Of a DNA stretch of 64,000 nucleotides, positions 44,647 to 53,600 are shown piece after piece (position 1 is the stretch's first letter; every line of letters begins with the position of its first letter). Origin of the DNA: Kineosporia mesophila (GTDB taxonomy: Bacteria; Actinomycetota; Actinomycetes; Actinomycetales; Kineosporiaceae); assembly GCF_021129235.1 (NCBI RefSeq), contig NZ_JAJOMA010000014.1, positions 124,001 to 188,000 of the forward strand. Direction: 5' to 3'. The notes beneath the pieces were generated by a model, which searched no databases, was not told the origin of the DNA, and saw nothing but the letters and a program-made list of their open reading frames with translations. Both the position numbers and the translations under genes were made by a program.

Positions 44647-45599
44647 AGATCTTCTCCAGACTTCAGCAGGTTGCGGATGTAGAACGCGGTCAGGCCCAGC
44701 AGGAGCAGGGTCGTCACCACCGAGATCGCCGCGCCCTGACCGATGTGGAACCCGATGAACGCCGTCTTGTAGGTGAAGATGCCCAGGGTGGACGTGGCAT
44801 CGTCGGGACCGCCGCCGGAGAACAGCCAGATCTGGTTGAACACGTTGTAGTCCCAGATCACCGACAGGATCGTGACCAGCAGCAGGGTGGGCCGCAGGAA
44901 GTTCAGCGTGATCACCCGGTAGACGGTGAACTCGCTCGCCCCGTCGAGGCGGGCGGCCTCCTGATACTCGGTGGGCACCTGCTGCTCGGCCGCGTTCAGC
45001 GTGAGCGCGATGAACGGCACGGCCTGCCAGACCACGAGCATCCAGATCGCGGCGTAGGCGTGGGCCGGGTCACCGGCCCAGTTCAGGCTGGTGGTGTCGC
45101 CGAAGATCCGCAGCTGGGCCAGCGCCCAGTTCACCACGCCGTAACCGGGCTGGAAGAGCCAGTTCCAGACCAGCGACGAGGCCACGTTCGGCATCGCCCA
45201 GGCCAGGATCAGCACGATCGTGGTGGTGAGCCGCATGACCTTGCCCAGCCGGGTGAGCAGGTGCGAGACCCCCATCCCGATCACCATGCTCCCGGCCACC
45301 ATGGCGGCGGTGAAGAGCACGGTCCGCAGCAGCGACTTCCAGAAATCGCTGCTGCTCAGCAGGGTCGTGTACTGGTCGATCCCGGTGTAGCTGAACTCAC
45401 CGGTGAACAGCGTGCGCTGGCTGTAGTCGGTGAACGACGTGTAGACCAGGTAGAGGATCGGCGCGATGGTGACCACGAGGATCACCAGGGCGGCCGGGGT
45501 CAGGAGCCAGAGCGGGGTGAAGTCGGGGCGGCGCCCCCGCGCACGGGGCGCGGGGGCGTCGGACTTACTCGTCAGTGCCGGCGGGGACTGGACGGTCAC
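44643..45599 (-). CDS. Carbohydrate ABC transporter permease (MalF/DasB-like)
   Basis: 318 aa. N-terminal cytoplasmic tail, then helices beginning LWLLTPAALVILVVTIAPILY; coupling loop PTEYQEAARLDGASEFTVYRVITLNFLRP. CUT1-type partner of the downstream permease. Starts inside the last codons of the binding-protein gene. No ATPase gene is present in this operon, so a shared MsiK-type ATPase elsewhere is expected. Confidence 0.9.
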   Translation of the reverse strand: MTVQSPPALTSKSDAPAPRARGRRPDFTPLWLLTPAALVILVVTIAPILYLVYTSFTDYSQRTLFTGEFSYTGIDQYTTLLSSSDFWKSLLRTVLFTAAMVAGSMVIGMGVSHLLTRLGKVMRLTTTIVLILAWAMPNVASSLVWNWLFQPGYGVVNWALAQLRIFGDTTSLNWAGDPAHAYAAIWMLVVWQAVPFIALTLNAAEQQVPTEYQEAARLDGASEFTVYRVITLNFLRPTLLLVTILSVIWDYNVFNQIWLFSGGGPDDATSTLGIFTYKTAFIGFHIGQGAAISVVTTLLLLGLTAFYIRNLLKSGEDL

Positions 45600-46927
45600 A
45601 GCGTCTCGGAGAGGTGCGCGTCGAACTCCTTGGCGGCCTCCTCGGGCGTCTTGGACCCGGTGGCGATCGACGAGAACAGCTCGTTGATGCTCTTGTCACC
45701 CTCGATGGTGGCCCACTGCTCGGCCCCCGGGGTGGCCTTGGAGTTCAGCGCGGCGTTGAAGAAGCCCTTGAGCTGGTCGGTCAGACCGTCCTGGGCGGCC
45801 TCGATGCCCTCGGTGCTGTTCGGGATCCAGCCGTCCTTGCCCACGACCCACTTGTCCTGGAACTCGGGGCTGACCGCGATCTTCGTCCACTGCAGGGCCA
45901 GGTCGACCGCGTCGCTCTTGGCCGCGATGCCCCAGTCCGAGCCACCGAGCATGGCCGGCTGCGTCTTGCCCGAGATCCCCGGCAGCGGGAAGGTGCCGAT
46001 GTCGTCGGACTTCAGCTTCGGGTTGGTCTCGAGGATCTTCGCGATGCTGCCGGTCGTGGTCATGATCGCCGAGGTCTTCTCGTCGGCGAAGATCTGGTTC
46101 CAGTCCGGGTTGTCGGTGTCCAGCGCCTGCGAGGCCTTGCTGGAGTAGGTGTTCTGGAAGGTCTTGAAGTCGTTCAGGCCCTTGATCGCCTCTGGGCTCT
46201 CCAGGCCACCGGTCCACTTGCCGTCCGAGCTGGTCGCGATCTCCGCGCCGGCGTCCCACACCCACTGCATACCCGCGGCCCACTGCTGACCCGGCAGGTA
46301 GAAGGCGGAGAAGTCCTTGGCCGTGTTCTTGGCCTTGACCTTGTCCAGGGCGGCGGTGAGCTCGTCGTAGGTGGTGGGCGCCGCGTCGACCCCGGCGTCC
46401 TTCCAGATCTTCTTGTTGTAGAGGACGGCGCGCGCGCCGGCGAAGCCCGGGACGGCGTAGAGCGAGCCGTCGATGGTGGCGGGCTCCTCCAGACCGGCCA
46501 GCCAGGTGCGGCCCTGGGCCAGGTCGGCCTTGTAGGGGGTCACGTCGACCAGGCCGCCGTTGGCGGAGAAGCTGGCCACCTGCGTGTTACCCAGGTCGAG
46601 CACGTCGGGGGTGTTCGCCGTGGACAGCGCCGTGCTGATCTTGGTGGTGATGCCGTCCCACTCCTGGATCTGCACGTCCACCTGGGCGCCGGTGACCTTG
46701 GTGAACTCGGCGTTGATCGCCGCGATGGTCTCGGCGGTGTAGTCGCCGTTCATCGTCCAGATGGTCAGCGTCTTGCCGTCGCCCTTCACGGTGGGAACGG
46801 TCTTGGCGGCGCCGGTGTCGGCCGAGCCCTTGTCGTCGGAGCTGGAACCGCTGCTGGCGCAGGCGGTCAGGGTCAGTGCAGCGGCGATGCCGAGCGCGAC
46901 GGTGGTGGTGTACCGGACGGAACGCAT
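45596..46927 (-). CDS. Carbohydrate ABC transporter substrate-binding lipoprotein
   Basis: 443 aa extracellular binding lipoprotein of family 1. The signal peptide ends in LTLTAC (lipobox), ATG 46927 has AGGAG 4-5 bases upstream. Mature part begins with a Ser/Asp/Gly linker, then TLTIWTMNGDYTAETIAAIN; the central region has GSLYAVPGFAGARAVLYNKKIWKDAG, the usual hinge strand. It lies 61 bases after the ROK gene, in the same direction. Confidence 0.9.
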   Translation of the reverse strand: MRSVRYTTTVALGIAAALTLTACASSGSSSDDKGSADTGAAKTVPTVKGDGKTLTIWTMNGDYTAETIAAINAEFTKVTGAQVDVQIQEWDGITTKISTALSTANTPDVLDLGNTQVASFSANGGLVDVTPYKADLAQGRTWLAGLEEPATIDGSLYAVPGFAGARAVLYNKKIWKDAGVDAAPTTYDELTAALDKVKAKNTAKDFSAFYLPGQQWAAGMQWVWDAGAEIATSSDGKWTGGLESPEAIKGLNDFKTFQNTYSSKASQALDTDNPDWNQIFADEKTSAIMTTTGSIAKILETNPKLKSDDIGTFPLPGISGKTQPAMLGGSDWGIAAKSDAVDLALQWTKIAVSPEFQDKWVVGKDGWIPNSTEGIEAAQDGLTDQLKGFFNAALNSKATPGAEQWATIEGDKSINELFSSIATGSKTPEEAAKEFDAHLSETL

Positions 46928-46988
46928 GGGACTCCTCGGGACGGTGCGCTGACGCGCTAAATGGGGGGCAGCCGGAAAGAAGGACGGA

Positions 46989-48158
46989 TCAGGAGGCGAG
47001 CTCGGCCTCCACGGCGGTGACCACAGCGCCCAGAACGGCGGCGCGATGGCCAAGTTCAGCGGGTAGTACCGAAATACGGGCCGCAGTCAGGGGTTTGGTG
47101 TATCGCTCGACGGCATCGCGGACGGCGTCGGCCAGATGGGTTCCGCCCCCGGCCAGATCACCGCCGACCACGACGGCCTGGGGAGCCAGCACGTTGCAGA
47201 GGGTGGCCACGGACTTACCGATGGCGGTGCCGGCGTCGCTGACCGCGCGGATCGCCGCGCGGTCACCGCCGGCCACCAGCCGGGCCAGGTCGGGTGCGGC
47301 CCGGGCCTGGGGGTGCACCACGCGCAGCGCCCTCAGCACGGCGTCCAGCGAGGCCTGGCTCTCCAGGCACCCGCGGTTGCCGCAGCGGCACAGGTCGCCG
47401 AACTCCGAGACCTGCACGTGGCCGAGCTCGCCGGCCCCGCCGTTGCTGCCGCGGTAGAGACGGCCCCCGAGCACCAGCCCGACACCGATACCGGTCGACG
47501 CCACGACGTGCAGGATGTCGTTCAGCCCGAGTGCCGCACCGAAGGCGCGCTCTCCCAGCGCGCACAGATCAGCATCGTTCTCGACGAAGGTCGGCAGGCC
47601 GGTCGCGGTGGCCAGTAACGGTCCCGGTGCCAGTCTCTGCCAGCTCGGCATGCGGGCGGAGACCACGTGCCCGGTACCCGTCTCGACCACGCCGGGCACG
47701 GCCACGACCAGGCGGGAGACCCGGTCACGCCCACCCGCGGTGGTGTCGGCCAGTTCGTTGACGAGCTCGGCGATGCGGAGCAGACAGTCGTCGGCCTCCA
47801 CGTCGACCGTCCAGACCCGCTCGGAGACCACGGCGCCGGACAGGTCACAGACCGCGGCCCGGACCAGGTCGTGGCCGATGTCGAGCGCGACGACCAGACC
47901 GCGGCCGCCGACCAGCTGAACCAGACGGCCCGGGCGACCGGTGCGACCCGGGCGCCGGTCGTCGAGACCGGCCTCGGTCACCACGCCCTCGTCGCTGAGC
48001 TCGGCGATCAGGCTGGACACCGTCGTCGCCGAAAGGTCCGTGAGACGGGCCAGATCGGCGCGGCTGACCTCACCGTGCTCGCGCAGGAGGTCCAGCAACC
48101 GACGGCGGTTCCTGGAGCGCAGTGCTCCCAGCCCCCGGGAGCCGGACATGATTGACAT
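46989..48158 (-). CDS. ROK family transcriptional regulator
   Basis: About 389 aa. An N-terminal winged helix (RRRLLDLLREHGEVSRADLA, LSATTVSSLIAELSDEG) is followed by a ROK sugar-kinase-like domain: VVALDIGHDLVRAAVCDLSG, the glucose-type VENDADLCALGE, ASTGIGVGLVLGGRLYRG, the GHVQV...CRCGNRGCLES zinc motif (H-C-C-C) and VVVGGDL. ROK repressors of this kind release DNA on binding GlcNAc-type ligands. Start uncertain: ATG 48158 or 48149 keep the GGAACT palindrome outside the gene; TTG 48194 and GTG 48173 are possible. First gene of the sugar operon. Confidence 0.88.
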   Translation of the reverse strand: MSIMSGSRGLGALRSRNRRRLLDLLREHGEVSRADLARLTDLSATTVSSLIAELSDEGVVTEAGLDDRRPGRTGRPGRLVQLVGGRGLVVALDIGHDLVRAAVCDLSGAVVSERVWTVDVEADDCLLRIAELVNELADTTAGGRDRVSRLVVAVPGVVETGTGHVVSARMPSWQRLAPGPLLATATGLPTFVENDADLCALGERAFGAALGLNDILHVVASTGIGVGLVLGGRLYRGSNGGAGELGHVQVSEFGDLCRCGNRGCLESQASLDAVLRALRVVHPQARAAPDLARLVAGGDRAAIRAVSDAGTAIGKSVATLCNVLAPQAVVVGGDLAGGGTHLADAVRDAVERYTKPLTAARISVLPAELGHRAAVLGAVVTAVEAELAS

Positions 48159-48162
48159 GTCC

Positions 48163-48179
48163 GGAACTTTCACAGTTCC
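48163..48179. promoter_or_regulatory. Candidate ROK operator GGAACT-N5-AGTTCC
   Basis: Perfect 6-base inverted repeat just before the preferred ROK start; GGACAT/ACATGTCC motifs overlap the start itself. Autorepression is inferred. Confidence 0.45.
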
Positions 48180-48368
48180 TTCAGTAGTCGTCAATAACCT
48201 GGTCGATATCGGTTCGACCGCTGGTCGTTAATAGCCTGTTTCTCAAATGTCTGGAGAAACTACCGGGCTGACTCCCGCCCGGCGCCCGGCTTCCGCCCCG
48301 GTTCATCGGGACTATGGACGAACATGGGCTCCGGTGAGTGGGAAGCCTCCCGGAGAGAGCCGGGAACG

Positions 48369-48424
48369 ACGATCTGGCCGGCCGCCGCGGACGCTGCAGC
48401 GTCTGTGGCGGCCGGCCAGATCGT
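48369..48424. terminator. 56-base loop-free palindrome
   Basis: Outer arms of 18 bases (ACGATCTGGCCGGCCGCC and its complement) enclose the 14-base palindrome GACGCTGCAGCGTC; the joining bases pair as G-C and G-U in RNA. It lies downstream of the I36-type gene and upstream of the ROK promoter in the 410-base gap 48159-48568. Probably the terminator of the I36 gene. The remainder of the gap shows no gene. Confidence 0.6.
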
Positions 48425-48568
48425 GTCGGGGGGTGTGGCGCGCTACCCGGGCGTCATCCGCCGGGCAACCCACACAACTGTCCTAATGTCCAGGTTCAGC
48501 GAGGCGTTCCAAGGTTTCCCCACCCGGCCCCAGATCTGGGTCCCCCATCATTTCTTGGTCGCCAGGCC

Positions 48569-48949
48569 TCAGCAGGCGGCGTTGACGTCGATCGAGGTGA
48601 CCGAGTTGACCGCCGTGCCGGCCAGGTTGCGCTTGGTACCCGAGCCGATGGTCGAGCAGCGGTCGGTGAAGTTCGCGCCGGTGTAGATGGCCACGTTCGA
48701 GCCCGTGCGGTTCCAGATGGACTCGATGTTGTTGTCCAGCACGGAACCGAGCTGCTTGATGTCTTCCGTGGTGTATCGGTACGTGCCACCACCGTCAGCC
48801 TCGGTCCAGACACAGAACTTTCCGCTGCCGCACTGCGAATACGAAGACGCCGCAGCCGAAGCCGACCCAGCCAGGGCCGTGGTGCCGATGGCCGTGGCCG
48901 AGAGCAGAGCAGCGGACAGGGCAGCGATACGACGCATTGATACCTGCAT
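48569..48949 (-). CDS. Secreted peptidase inhibitor family I36-like protein
   Basis: 126 aa with a signal peptide (MRRIAALSAALLSATAIGTTALAG, cleavage near SASAA). The mature domain of about 85 aa has four cysteines and the crystallin-like pattern FCVWTEADGGGTYRYTT ... LDNNIESIWNRTGSNVAIYTGANF, matching small Streptomyces I36/SMPI-type inhibitors. ATG 48949 follows GGAG by 5 bases; an in-frame GTG sits 6 bases earlier. Inhibitor activity is not demonstrated by sequence; many homologues are only structural. Confidence 0.8.
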   Translation of the reverse strand: MQVSMRRIAALSAALLSATAIGTTALAGSASAAASSYSQCGSGKFCVWTEADGGGTYRYTTEDIKQLGSVLDNNIESIWNRTGSNVAIYTGANFTDRCSTIGSGTKRNLAGTAVNSVTSIDVNAAC

Positions 48950-49991
48950 TTTCACTCCATCTTTCGGGGTTGGTGCAGTCAGATTACATACGGGTAACCC
49001 GTTTTGCTACAAAAAATATTGAACGCCTTCCCGGAGTATCCGTTGCCATCCCAATGCCATGAAAAACCCTGCGGCTTCAGCTTTTTGAAGGCATGACGAA
49101 GCGGCCCACGACTGCTTACTCGTGGACCTGACATCCGGGCAGACGTCATTCCGGCACGACCACAACCGTTTCCGGGAAACCGAAAACGACTTGCCGTCAG
49201 TGCTTCTCGCCGACCGGCGGACTACCCCGCCCTACTTGCCCCCGCGACCGGACCGCCTCAGCCCCCGCCTCAGCCCCCGGCTCACTACTCGTTCGATGCC
49301 GAACAAACTTCCCCTGACCCCCGGTGCCGCCCCATCGATCGCGCGCCCGATGGACCCCCCATCGCCGGCGCGCCTGCCCATTACAGGCGACCTGCGTAGA
49401 TTTGGGGAGCCTTTTGGGACCTATGAGACCTATGTCACTCATGCGCCGAATGGGACCTATGGCCCTTCCCGGCCGGGAGTCGTTCACCCTGGTGAGATTC
49501 CTGGTCGGTGGCCTCGCCGGCGCCCCGCAGACCCACGGCGAGAAGGCCGACGTCGCATCACTCACCCAGCTGGTGCCGGAAGGCGCCCGGCCCGCGAGAT
49601 CGAGGACTCCGTCGTCTTCACCACCCGGGTCGACCCGCCCAGCACCCTCACCGAGATCGGCCGGTGCCCCGAGGACACCCCGGAGCTGCGCGCCGTCACC
49701 GCCGATCTCGTGCTGGGCGCGGGTCGCCGCCCGAGTGTCTGGCGCGTCGCGGGCGGGCCGGGCACGGCCTGCCGGAGCCGGTGGCGTACGTGGCCGGGCG
49801 CCGAGAACGGGACCGGACATCAGTCCCCGAACCGGACGAGTCCCTCGTGTGGATGGGTGTTTTCCCGCATCATGAAACTCACAGCACCCATCTGACCAGC
49901 GGCTTTCCGGGGACCTGAGACCAAGGCGTAACTACCCCCCAGTAGACCGAGTACCGTCCTGGTGTTGCACCATTCACCTGGGGGGGAACGA
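48950..49991. other. Gene-poor region of about 1 kb
   Basis: The left end (48960-49080) is AT-rich for this genome and should contain the I36 gene promoter. The middle contains GGGACCTATG near-repeats (49416-49470). A decayed coding stretch is described separately at 49470. No intact gene with a ribosome site was found. Confidence 0.45.
49470..49905 (+). pseudogene. Possible degenerate protein-coding stretch
   Basis: Three successive frames each carry a protein-like stretch with nearly all third bases G/C: GRESFTLVRFLVGGLAGA, then EIEDSVVFTTRVDPPSTLTE with DTPELRAVTADLVLGAGRR, then GLPEPVAYVAGRRERD and DESLVWMGVFPHHE. Joined, they could be one protein interrupted by two frameshifts. No start codon with a ribosome site is seen and I do not recognise the family. 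Confidence 0.3.
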
Positions 49992-50453
49992 ATGTCTGCC
50001 GAGATCGGGAGGCGGTCCCGCGTCGTCGCCGGGATCGACCTGTCTGCATCGAACCTCGAGATCGCCCGCCGGGCGGCCCGTGAGGCGCGGCGGCGGGAGA
50101 CGCCACTCGTGCTCGTCCATGCCCTGGGCATACCTCCGCGGCCGGCGGGTTCGCTGCGGCCCGCCAACGCCTCGCCCGAACTCCTGATCAGCACTGCCCA
50201 GTGGCTCGAGTCCATCGCCGAACCCCTGCGCGCCGAACCAGATTCGGTTCAGGTCAGCACCCGGGTCATCCCGGGGCGGGCCGACGACGTCCTGATCGCC
50301 GAGTCGCTCACGGCCTCGCTCGTGGTGCTGGGTGAAGACCGCGGCGGCGTGGTCGCGGCCGAGGTCGGGCACCGGGGCTGTTCACCGGTACTGATCGTGC
50401 GGCCCGAGCCGATGCCGATGCTGGCCGTCAGCCGTCCCGGCCGGAAGGCCTGA
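49992..50453 (+). CDS. Universal stress protein family
   Basis: 153 aa single-domain UspA-fold protein: VVAGIDLSASNLEIARRAAREA at the N-terminus, TPLVLVHAL strand, then ASLVVLGEDRGG and the C-terminal CSPVLIVRP. The G-2x-G-9x-G(S/T) ATP loop is incomplete (GEDRGGVVAAEVGHRGCS), so nucleotide binding is doubtful. ATG 49992 is preceded by GGGGGGAA. Role in dormancy/stress is presumed from the family only. Confidence 0.8.
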   Translation: MSAEIGRRSRVVAGIDLSASNLEIARRAAREARRRETPLVLVHALGIPPRPAGSLRPANASPELLISTAQWLESIAEPLRAEPDSVQVSTRVIPGRADDVLIAESLTASLVVLGEDRGGVVAAEVGHRGCSPVLIVRPEPMPMLAVSRPGRKA

Positions 50454-50496
50454 CCCGCTCGGCGCTTCCGCCCGGCGCGCCGATCACCACCCGGCC

Positions 50497-50540
50497 GGTG
50501 AGGGGTGTGGCCGCCCGGCCGTGCGGCCACACCCCTCACC
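50497..50540. terminator. Bidirectional terminator, 18-base perfect arms
   Basis: GGTGAGGGGTGTGGCCGC and its exact complement flank an 8-base loop, between the convergent universal-stress gene and the small secreted protein gene. The GGTGAGGGG arm recurs at 53596. Confidence 0.8.
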
Positions 50541-50546
50541 GTTCGC

Positions 50547-50987
50547 TCAGCCGCCCAGCAGGGTCACGCTGTAGTCGAGCGTCGTGCCCGAGGCGGTGTA
50601 GGTGGCGTTCTGCCCGTTCTCGCAGTACGAGACGAACACGTTGCCCGGCACCGTGTCACCCGCGGTCGCGCTGACCACCGGGCGCACGTCCGCACCCGGC
50701 GCGATCTCGGTGGCGTTCAGATCGATCGTGCGGGACTGGTTGATCGCGTACGTGTCGGTCGAGGCCGTCAGCGAACCCTCGCGGGTGGACAGCGCGAACG
50801 ACAGGGTGAAACCGCCGTTGTTCACGACGGTCACCTTCTGCACGCAGGGGGACGCCTGCGCCTGGGCGGCCGGGGCCGCCTGGGCTGCCTGCGCCGCCGG
50901 GGCCCCGAGGCCGATCGCGGCCAGGGCCACGGCACCGGTCAGAGCGGCTCGCTGGGTGAAGAAGAGGTTGGTCAAGGCTGCCTCCAT
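50547..50987 (-). CDS. Small secreted protein of unknown function
   Basis: 146 aa. A signal peptide (TQRAALTGAVALAAIGLG, cleavage around AQAAQA) is followed by an Ala/Gln-rich linker and a domain of about 95 aa with two cysteines (SPCVQKVTVVNNGGF; FVSYCENGQ), predicted all-beta. It resembles small exported immunoglobulin-like proteins of actinobacteria, with no assigned function. ATG 50987 follows AAGGA by 6 bases. Confidence 0.72.
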   Translation of the reverse strand: MEAALTNLFFTQRAALTGAVALAAIGLGAPAAQAAQAAPAAQAQASPCVQKVTVVNNGGFTLSFALSTREGSLTASTDTYAINQSRTIDLNATEIAPGADVRPVVSATAGDTVPGNVFVSYCENGQNATYTASGTTLDYSVTLLGG

Positions 50988-51183
50988 GTCAGATCCTTGT
51001 GACCGCAATATCCTTTTTGTCGCATCACGGCCACGGGCCACCCTCCCCCCACCGCACCACCTCTGCGAGTCCAGATGCCCCCCCGACCGGCAGCCGACCG
51101 GGTGGCGATCCGCACACCGTCCCGGATTTCTTTTCCGCCCGGCCCTGGCAGGCTGGGGTCAGCAGCCGGACAAAGGAGAGATA

Positions 51184-52149
51184 GTGCGCGCAGTTCGCGT
51201 GACGAGTACGGGCGGCCCCGAGGCGCTGGAGATCGGCGAGGTGCCGGAGCCGGTCGCCGGCCCGGGCGAGGTCCTGATCGACGTCGAGGCAGCCGGGGTG
51301 AACTTTCCCGATGTGCTGCTGAGCCGGGACCTTTACCAGCACAGGCCCGGAATCCCCTTCGTGCTGGGAGGTGAGGTGGCGGGCACCGTGCGGGAGGCGT
51401 CCCCCGATTCGGGGTTCGTGGCCGGTGACCGGGTGGCCGCGGCGACTACGACGGGCGCGTTCGCGCAGACCGTCGCCGCGCCGGTGGGCATGGTCGGGCC
51501 GCTGCCGGGCAAGACCGGTTTCGTCACCGGCGCCTGCCTGCCGATGAACTACCTGACCATGTCGTTCGCGCTGAACACCCGGGCCGGTGTGCTGCCGGGC
51601 CAGACGGTGCTCGTGCACGGTGCGGCCGGCGGGATCGGCACGGCCACCGTCCAGCTGGCCAAAGCGCTCGGCGCCCGGGTGATCTCGGTCGTCTCGACGC
51701 CCGAGAAGGCGGAGTTCGTCAAGGAGCTGGGCTCCGACGAGGTGGTGCTGGCCGACGGCTTCAAGGACGCGGTGCTCTCCTACACGGCGGGCGCGGGGGT
51801 CGATGTGGTGGTCGACCCGGTGGGCGGCGACCGGTTCACCGACTCGCTGCGCTGCCTGGCGCCGCTGGGCCGCCTGCTGGTGGTCGGTTTCACCGAGGGC
51901 AGCATCCCGACGGTGAAAGTGAACCGGCTGCTGCTGAACAACGTCGACGTGCGCGGCGTGGGCTGGGGCGCCTTCACCACGAAGTACCCGCAGGCCTGGC
52001 GGCGTGAGTGGGACCGGCTGATGCCCCTGCTGAAGTCGGGCGTGCTGGAACCGCCCGTGCACCGCATCTACTCGCTGGAGCGGGCCGCCGAGGCGATCGC
52101 GCTGCTCGAGGAGCGGGCGGTGTTCGGCAAAGTCGTCATCCAGCCGTAA
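51184..52149 (+). CDS. NADPH:quinone oxidoreductase family (zinc-free MDR)
   Basis: 321 aa medium-chain reductase. VNFPDVLLSRDLYQHRPGIPFVLGGEVAG marks the quinone-oxidoreductase branch (seen in parts); the Rossmann motif is HGAAGGIGTATVQLAKALGA. Zinc-binding cysteines are absent. GTG 51184 has AAAGGAG 5 bases upstream. Convergent with the EVE gene. Substrate could be a quinone, enone or acyl-CoA. Confidence 0.88.
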   Translation: MRAVRVTSTGGPEALEIGEVPEPVAGPGEVLIDVEAAGVNFPDVLLSRDLYQHRPGIPFVLGGEVAGTVREASPDSGFVAGDRVAAATTTGAFAQTVAAPVGMVGPLPGKTGFVTGACLPMNYLTMSFALNTRAGVLPGQTVLVHGAAGGIGTATVQLAKALGARVISVVSTPEKAEFVKELGSDEVVLADGFKDAVLSYTAGAGVDVVVDPVGGDRFTDSLRCLAPLGRLLVVGFTEGSIPTVKVNRLLLNNVDVRGVGWGAFTTKYPQAWRREWDRLMPLLKSGVLEPPVHRIYSLERAAEAIALLEERAVFGKVVIQP

Positions 52150-52165
52150 GACGCTCGCGGCGGGG

Positions 52166-52603
52166 TCATGAGGGTTGGCTCATGACCCCGCGCAGGGTCT
52201 CGAAGTCGGCCAGGCTCAGCGGCACGAGCCCGTACCGCAGCGCGTAGCCCCAGTTCGGCGCGCTGGTGAGCTCCAGGACGACGTCGGCGATCGCCACCGG
52301 CGTCACCGGCTCGAATGCCACGTCGCGCCGCCACGGCCGGAACGTGCCGTGCGCGCCCATACTCATCATCTCGTCGGCCTGATACGGCTCGTCGTCGGCG
52401 ACCACCCCCAGCTGCGTCACCGCCCGCAGCGGTTTCGTGTCGCTCATGCGCTGTTTCGACGAGTAGAAGACGAACCCGTCACCACGGCGCAGGCGCCGCA
52501 GATTGTTCCGCTTGCCGTGATTCAGCTGGATCCACCCCTTCTCCGCACCGATCGCCGCGTGCTCCGCGGAGACGACTCCCATCCAGGCCTGTTCCATGTC
52601 CAT
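52166..52603 (-). CDS. EVE domain protein (PUA-like)
   Basis: 145 aa, whole-length EVE fold: WMGVVSAEHAAIG, KGWIQLNHGKRNNLRRLRRGDGFVFYS, EPYQADEMM and RRDVAFEPVTPV are characteristic. EVE domains read modified bases in DNA/RNA and occur in restriction or RNA-related systems, though single-domain copies are often solitary. Divergent from a WYL regulator with a shared palindrome between them. Confidence 0.82.
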   Translation of the reverse strand: MDMEQAWMGVVSAEHAAIGAEKGWIQLNHGKRNNLRRLRRGDGFVFYSSKQRMSDTKPLRAVTQLGVVADDEPYQADEMMSMGAHGTFRPWRRDVAFEPVTPVAIADVVLELTSAPNWGYALRYGLVPLSLADFETLRGVMSQPS

Positions 52604-52620
52604 GACTCCATCCTCGGCCG

Positions 52621-52647
52621 AATACCTGCCAGGACGTGTCAGGTATT
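52621..52647. promoter_or_regulatory. Probable WYL-regulator operator, 11-base arms
   Basis: AATACCTGCCA-GGACG-TGTCAGGTATT, one mismatch between arms, in the 55 bases separating the EVE and WYL genes. It overlaps the likely -10 (TATTAA) of the WYL gene, which then would be leaderless. Confidence 0.65.
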
Positions 52648-52658
52648 AACGTGGATCC

Positions 52659-53600
52659 GTGAAGTCCGACCGCCTGCTCGCACTGATGCTGCTCCTGCAG
52701 GCCCGCAGCCCGCGCTCGGCCACCGATCTGGCCGAGCAGCTCGAGGTGTCGGTGCGCACGATCTACCGTGATGCGCAGGCCCTCTCGTCGGCCGGGGTGC
52801 CGGTCTACGCCGAACGGGGCCGCAGCGGGGGTATCGCCCTGCTGCCCGGCTACCGCACGCAGGTCCCGGGGCTGACCGCCGACGAGTCGAGCGCCCTGTT
52901 CGTGCTCATGACCAGCACCGCCCACACCGATCTGGGTCTGGGCGGCGCGATCGGGCCGGCCCTGCGCAAGGTGCTGGCCTCGCTGCCCGAGACCCAGCGC
53001 GACACCGCCGGCCTGATCCGCGAGCGCATCCTCGTCGATCCCACCCGCTGGCGGTCGGCCGACACCCGGCCCGAGCACCTGGGCAGCGTGCAGACGGCCG
53101 TGCTCGAGGGGCGTCGTGTGCGGATGCGGTACGGGCCGGCCGGGGGCACGTACACGATCGATCCCCTGGGACTCGTCCACAAGGCCGGGGTCTGGCATCT
53201 GGTGGCCGAACACCGGCAGATCCTCAAGACTTTCCGTGCCGACCGGATCGGCGCCGTCACGGTGCTGGACACCCCGGCCCACCGCCGCGCCGGTTTCGAC
53301 CTGGCGACCGCCTGGGACACGTTGCAGCGCGACTTCACCGGTTCCCTGCAGACGGTGCCGGTGCGGGTGCGGGTCCGGAGCCGCATTATCGGCCGGGTGC
53401 TGCGCATGCACGGGCAGGAACCGATGAAGGACGAGGTTCACGACGGGGAATGGGTCGAGACGGTCGTGCGGTTCCCGGCTCTGGCGGCCGCGCAGGCGCT
53501 GCTCGCGCACGGGGACGACCTCGAGATCCTCGATCCCCCTCAACTGCGGGAGCAGTTCGCGGATCTGGGCCGGCGGGTCAGCGAGCTCTACCGCAGGTGA
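52659..53600 (+). CDS. YafY-type transcriptional regulator, HTH_11 + WYL
   Basis: 313 aa. N-terminal helix-turn-helix RSPRSATDLAEQLEVSVRTIYRD with the GRSGGIALLPGY wing, then a WYL domain (about 140-215; RVRMRYGPAGGTYTIDPLGLVHKAGVWHLVAEH) and a C-terminal WCX extension. In this subfamily the WYL tripeptide is replaced by WHL. GTG 52659 lies a few bases from the predicted transcription start. Probably represses itself and the divergent EVE gene. Confidence 0.88.
   Translation: MKSDRLLALMLLLQARSPRSATDLAEQLEVSVRTIYRDAQALSSAGVPVYAERGRSGGIALLPGYRTQVPGLTADESSALFVLMTSTAHTDLGLGGAIGPALRKVLASLPETQRDTAGLIRERILVDPTRWRSADTRPEHLGSVQTAVLEGRRVRMRYGPAGGTYTIDPLGLVHKAGVWHLVAEHRQILKTFRADRIGAVTVLDTPAHRRAGFDLATAWDTLQRDFTGSLQTVPVRVRVRSRIIGRVLRMHGQEPMKDEVHDGEWVETVVRFPALAAAQALLAHGDDLEILDPPQLREQFADLGRRVSELYRR

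Noticed and set aside
49122-49895. A 257-codon open frame in the gap before the universal stress gene.
   Set aside because: Only its last third looks protein-like, the N-terminal part is Arg/Pro-rich and there is no ribosome site. Treated as a possible relic.
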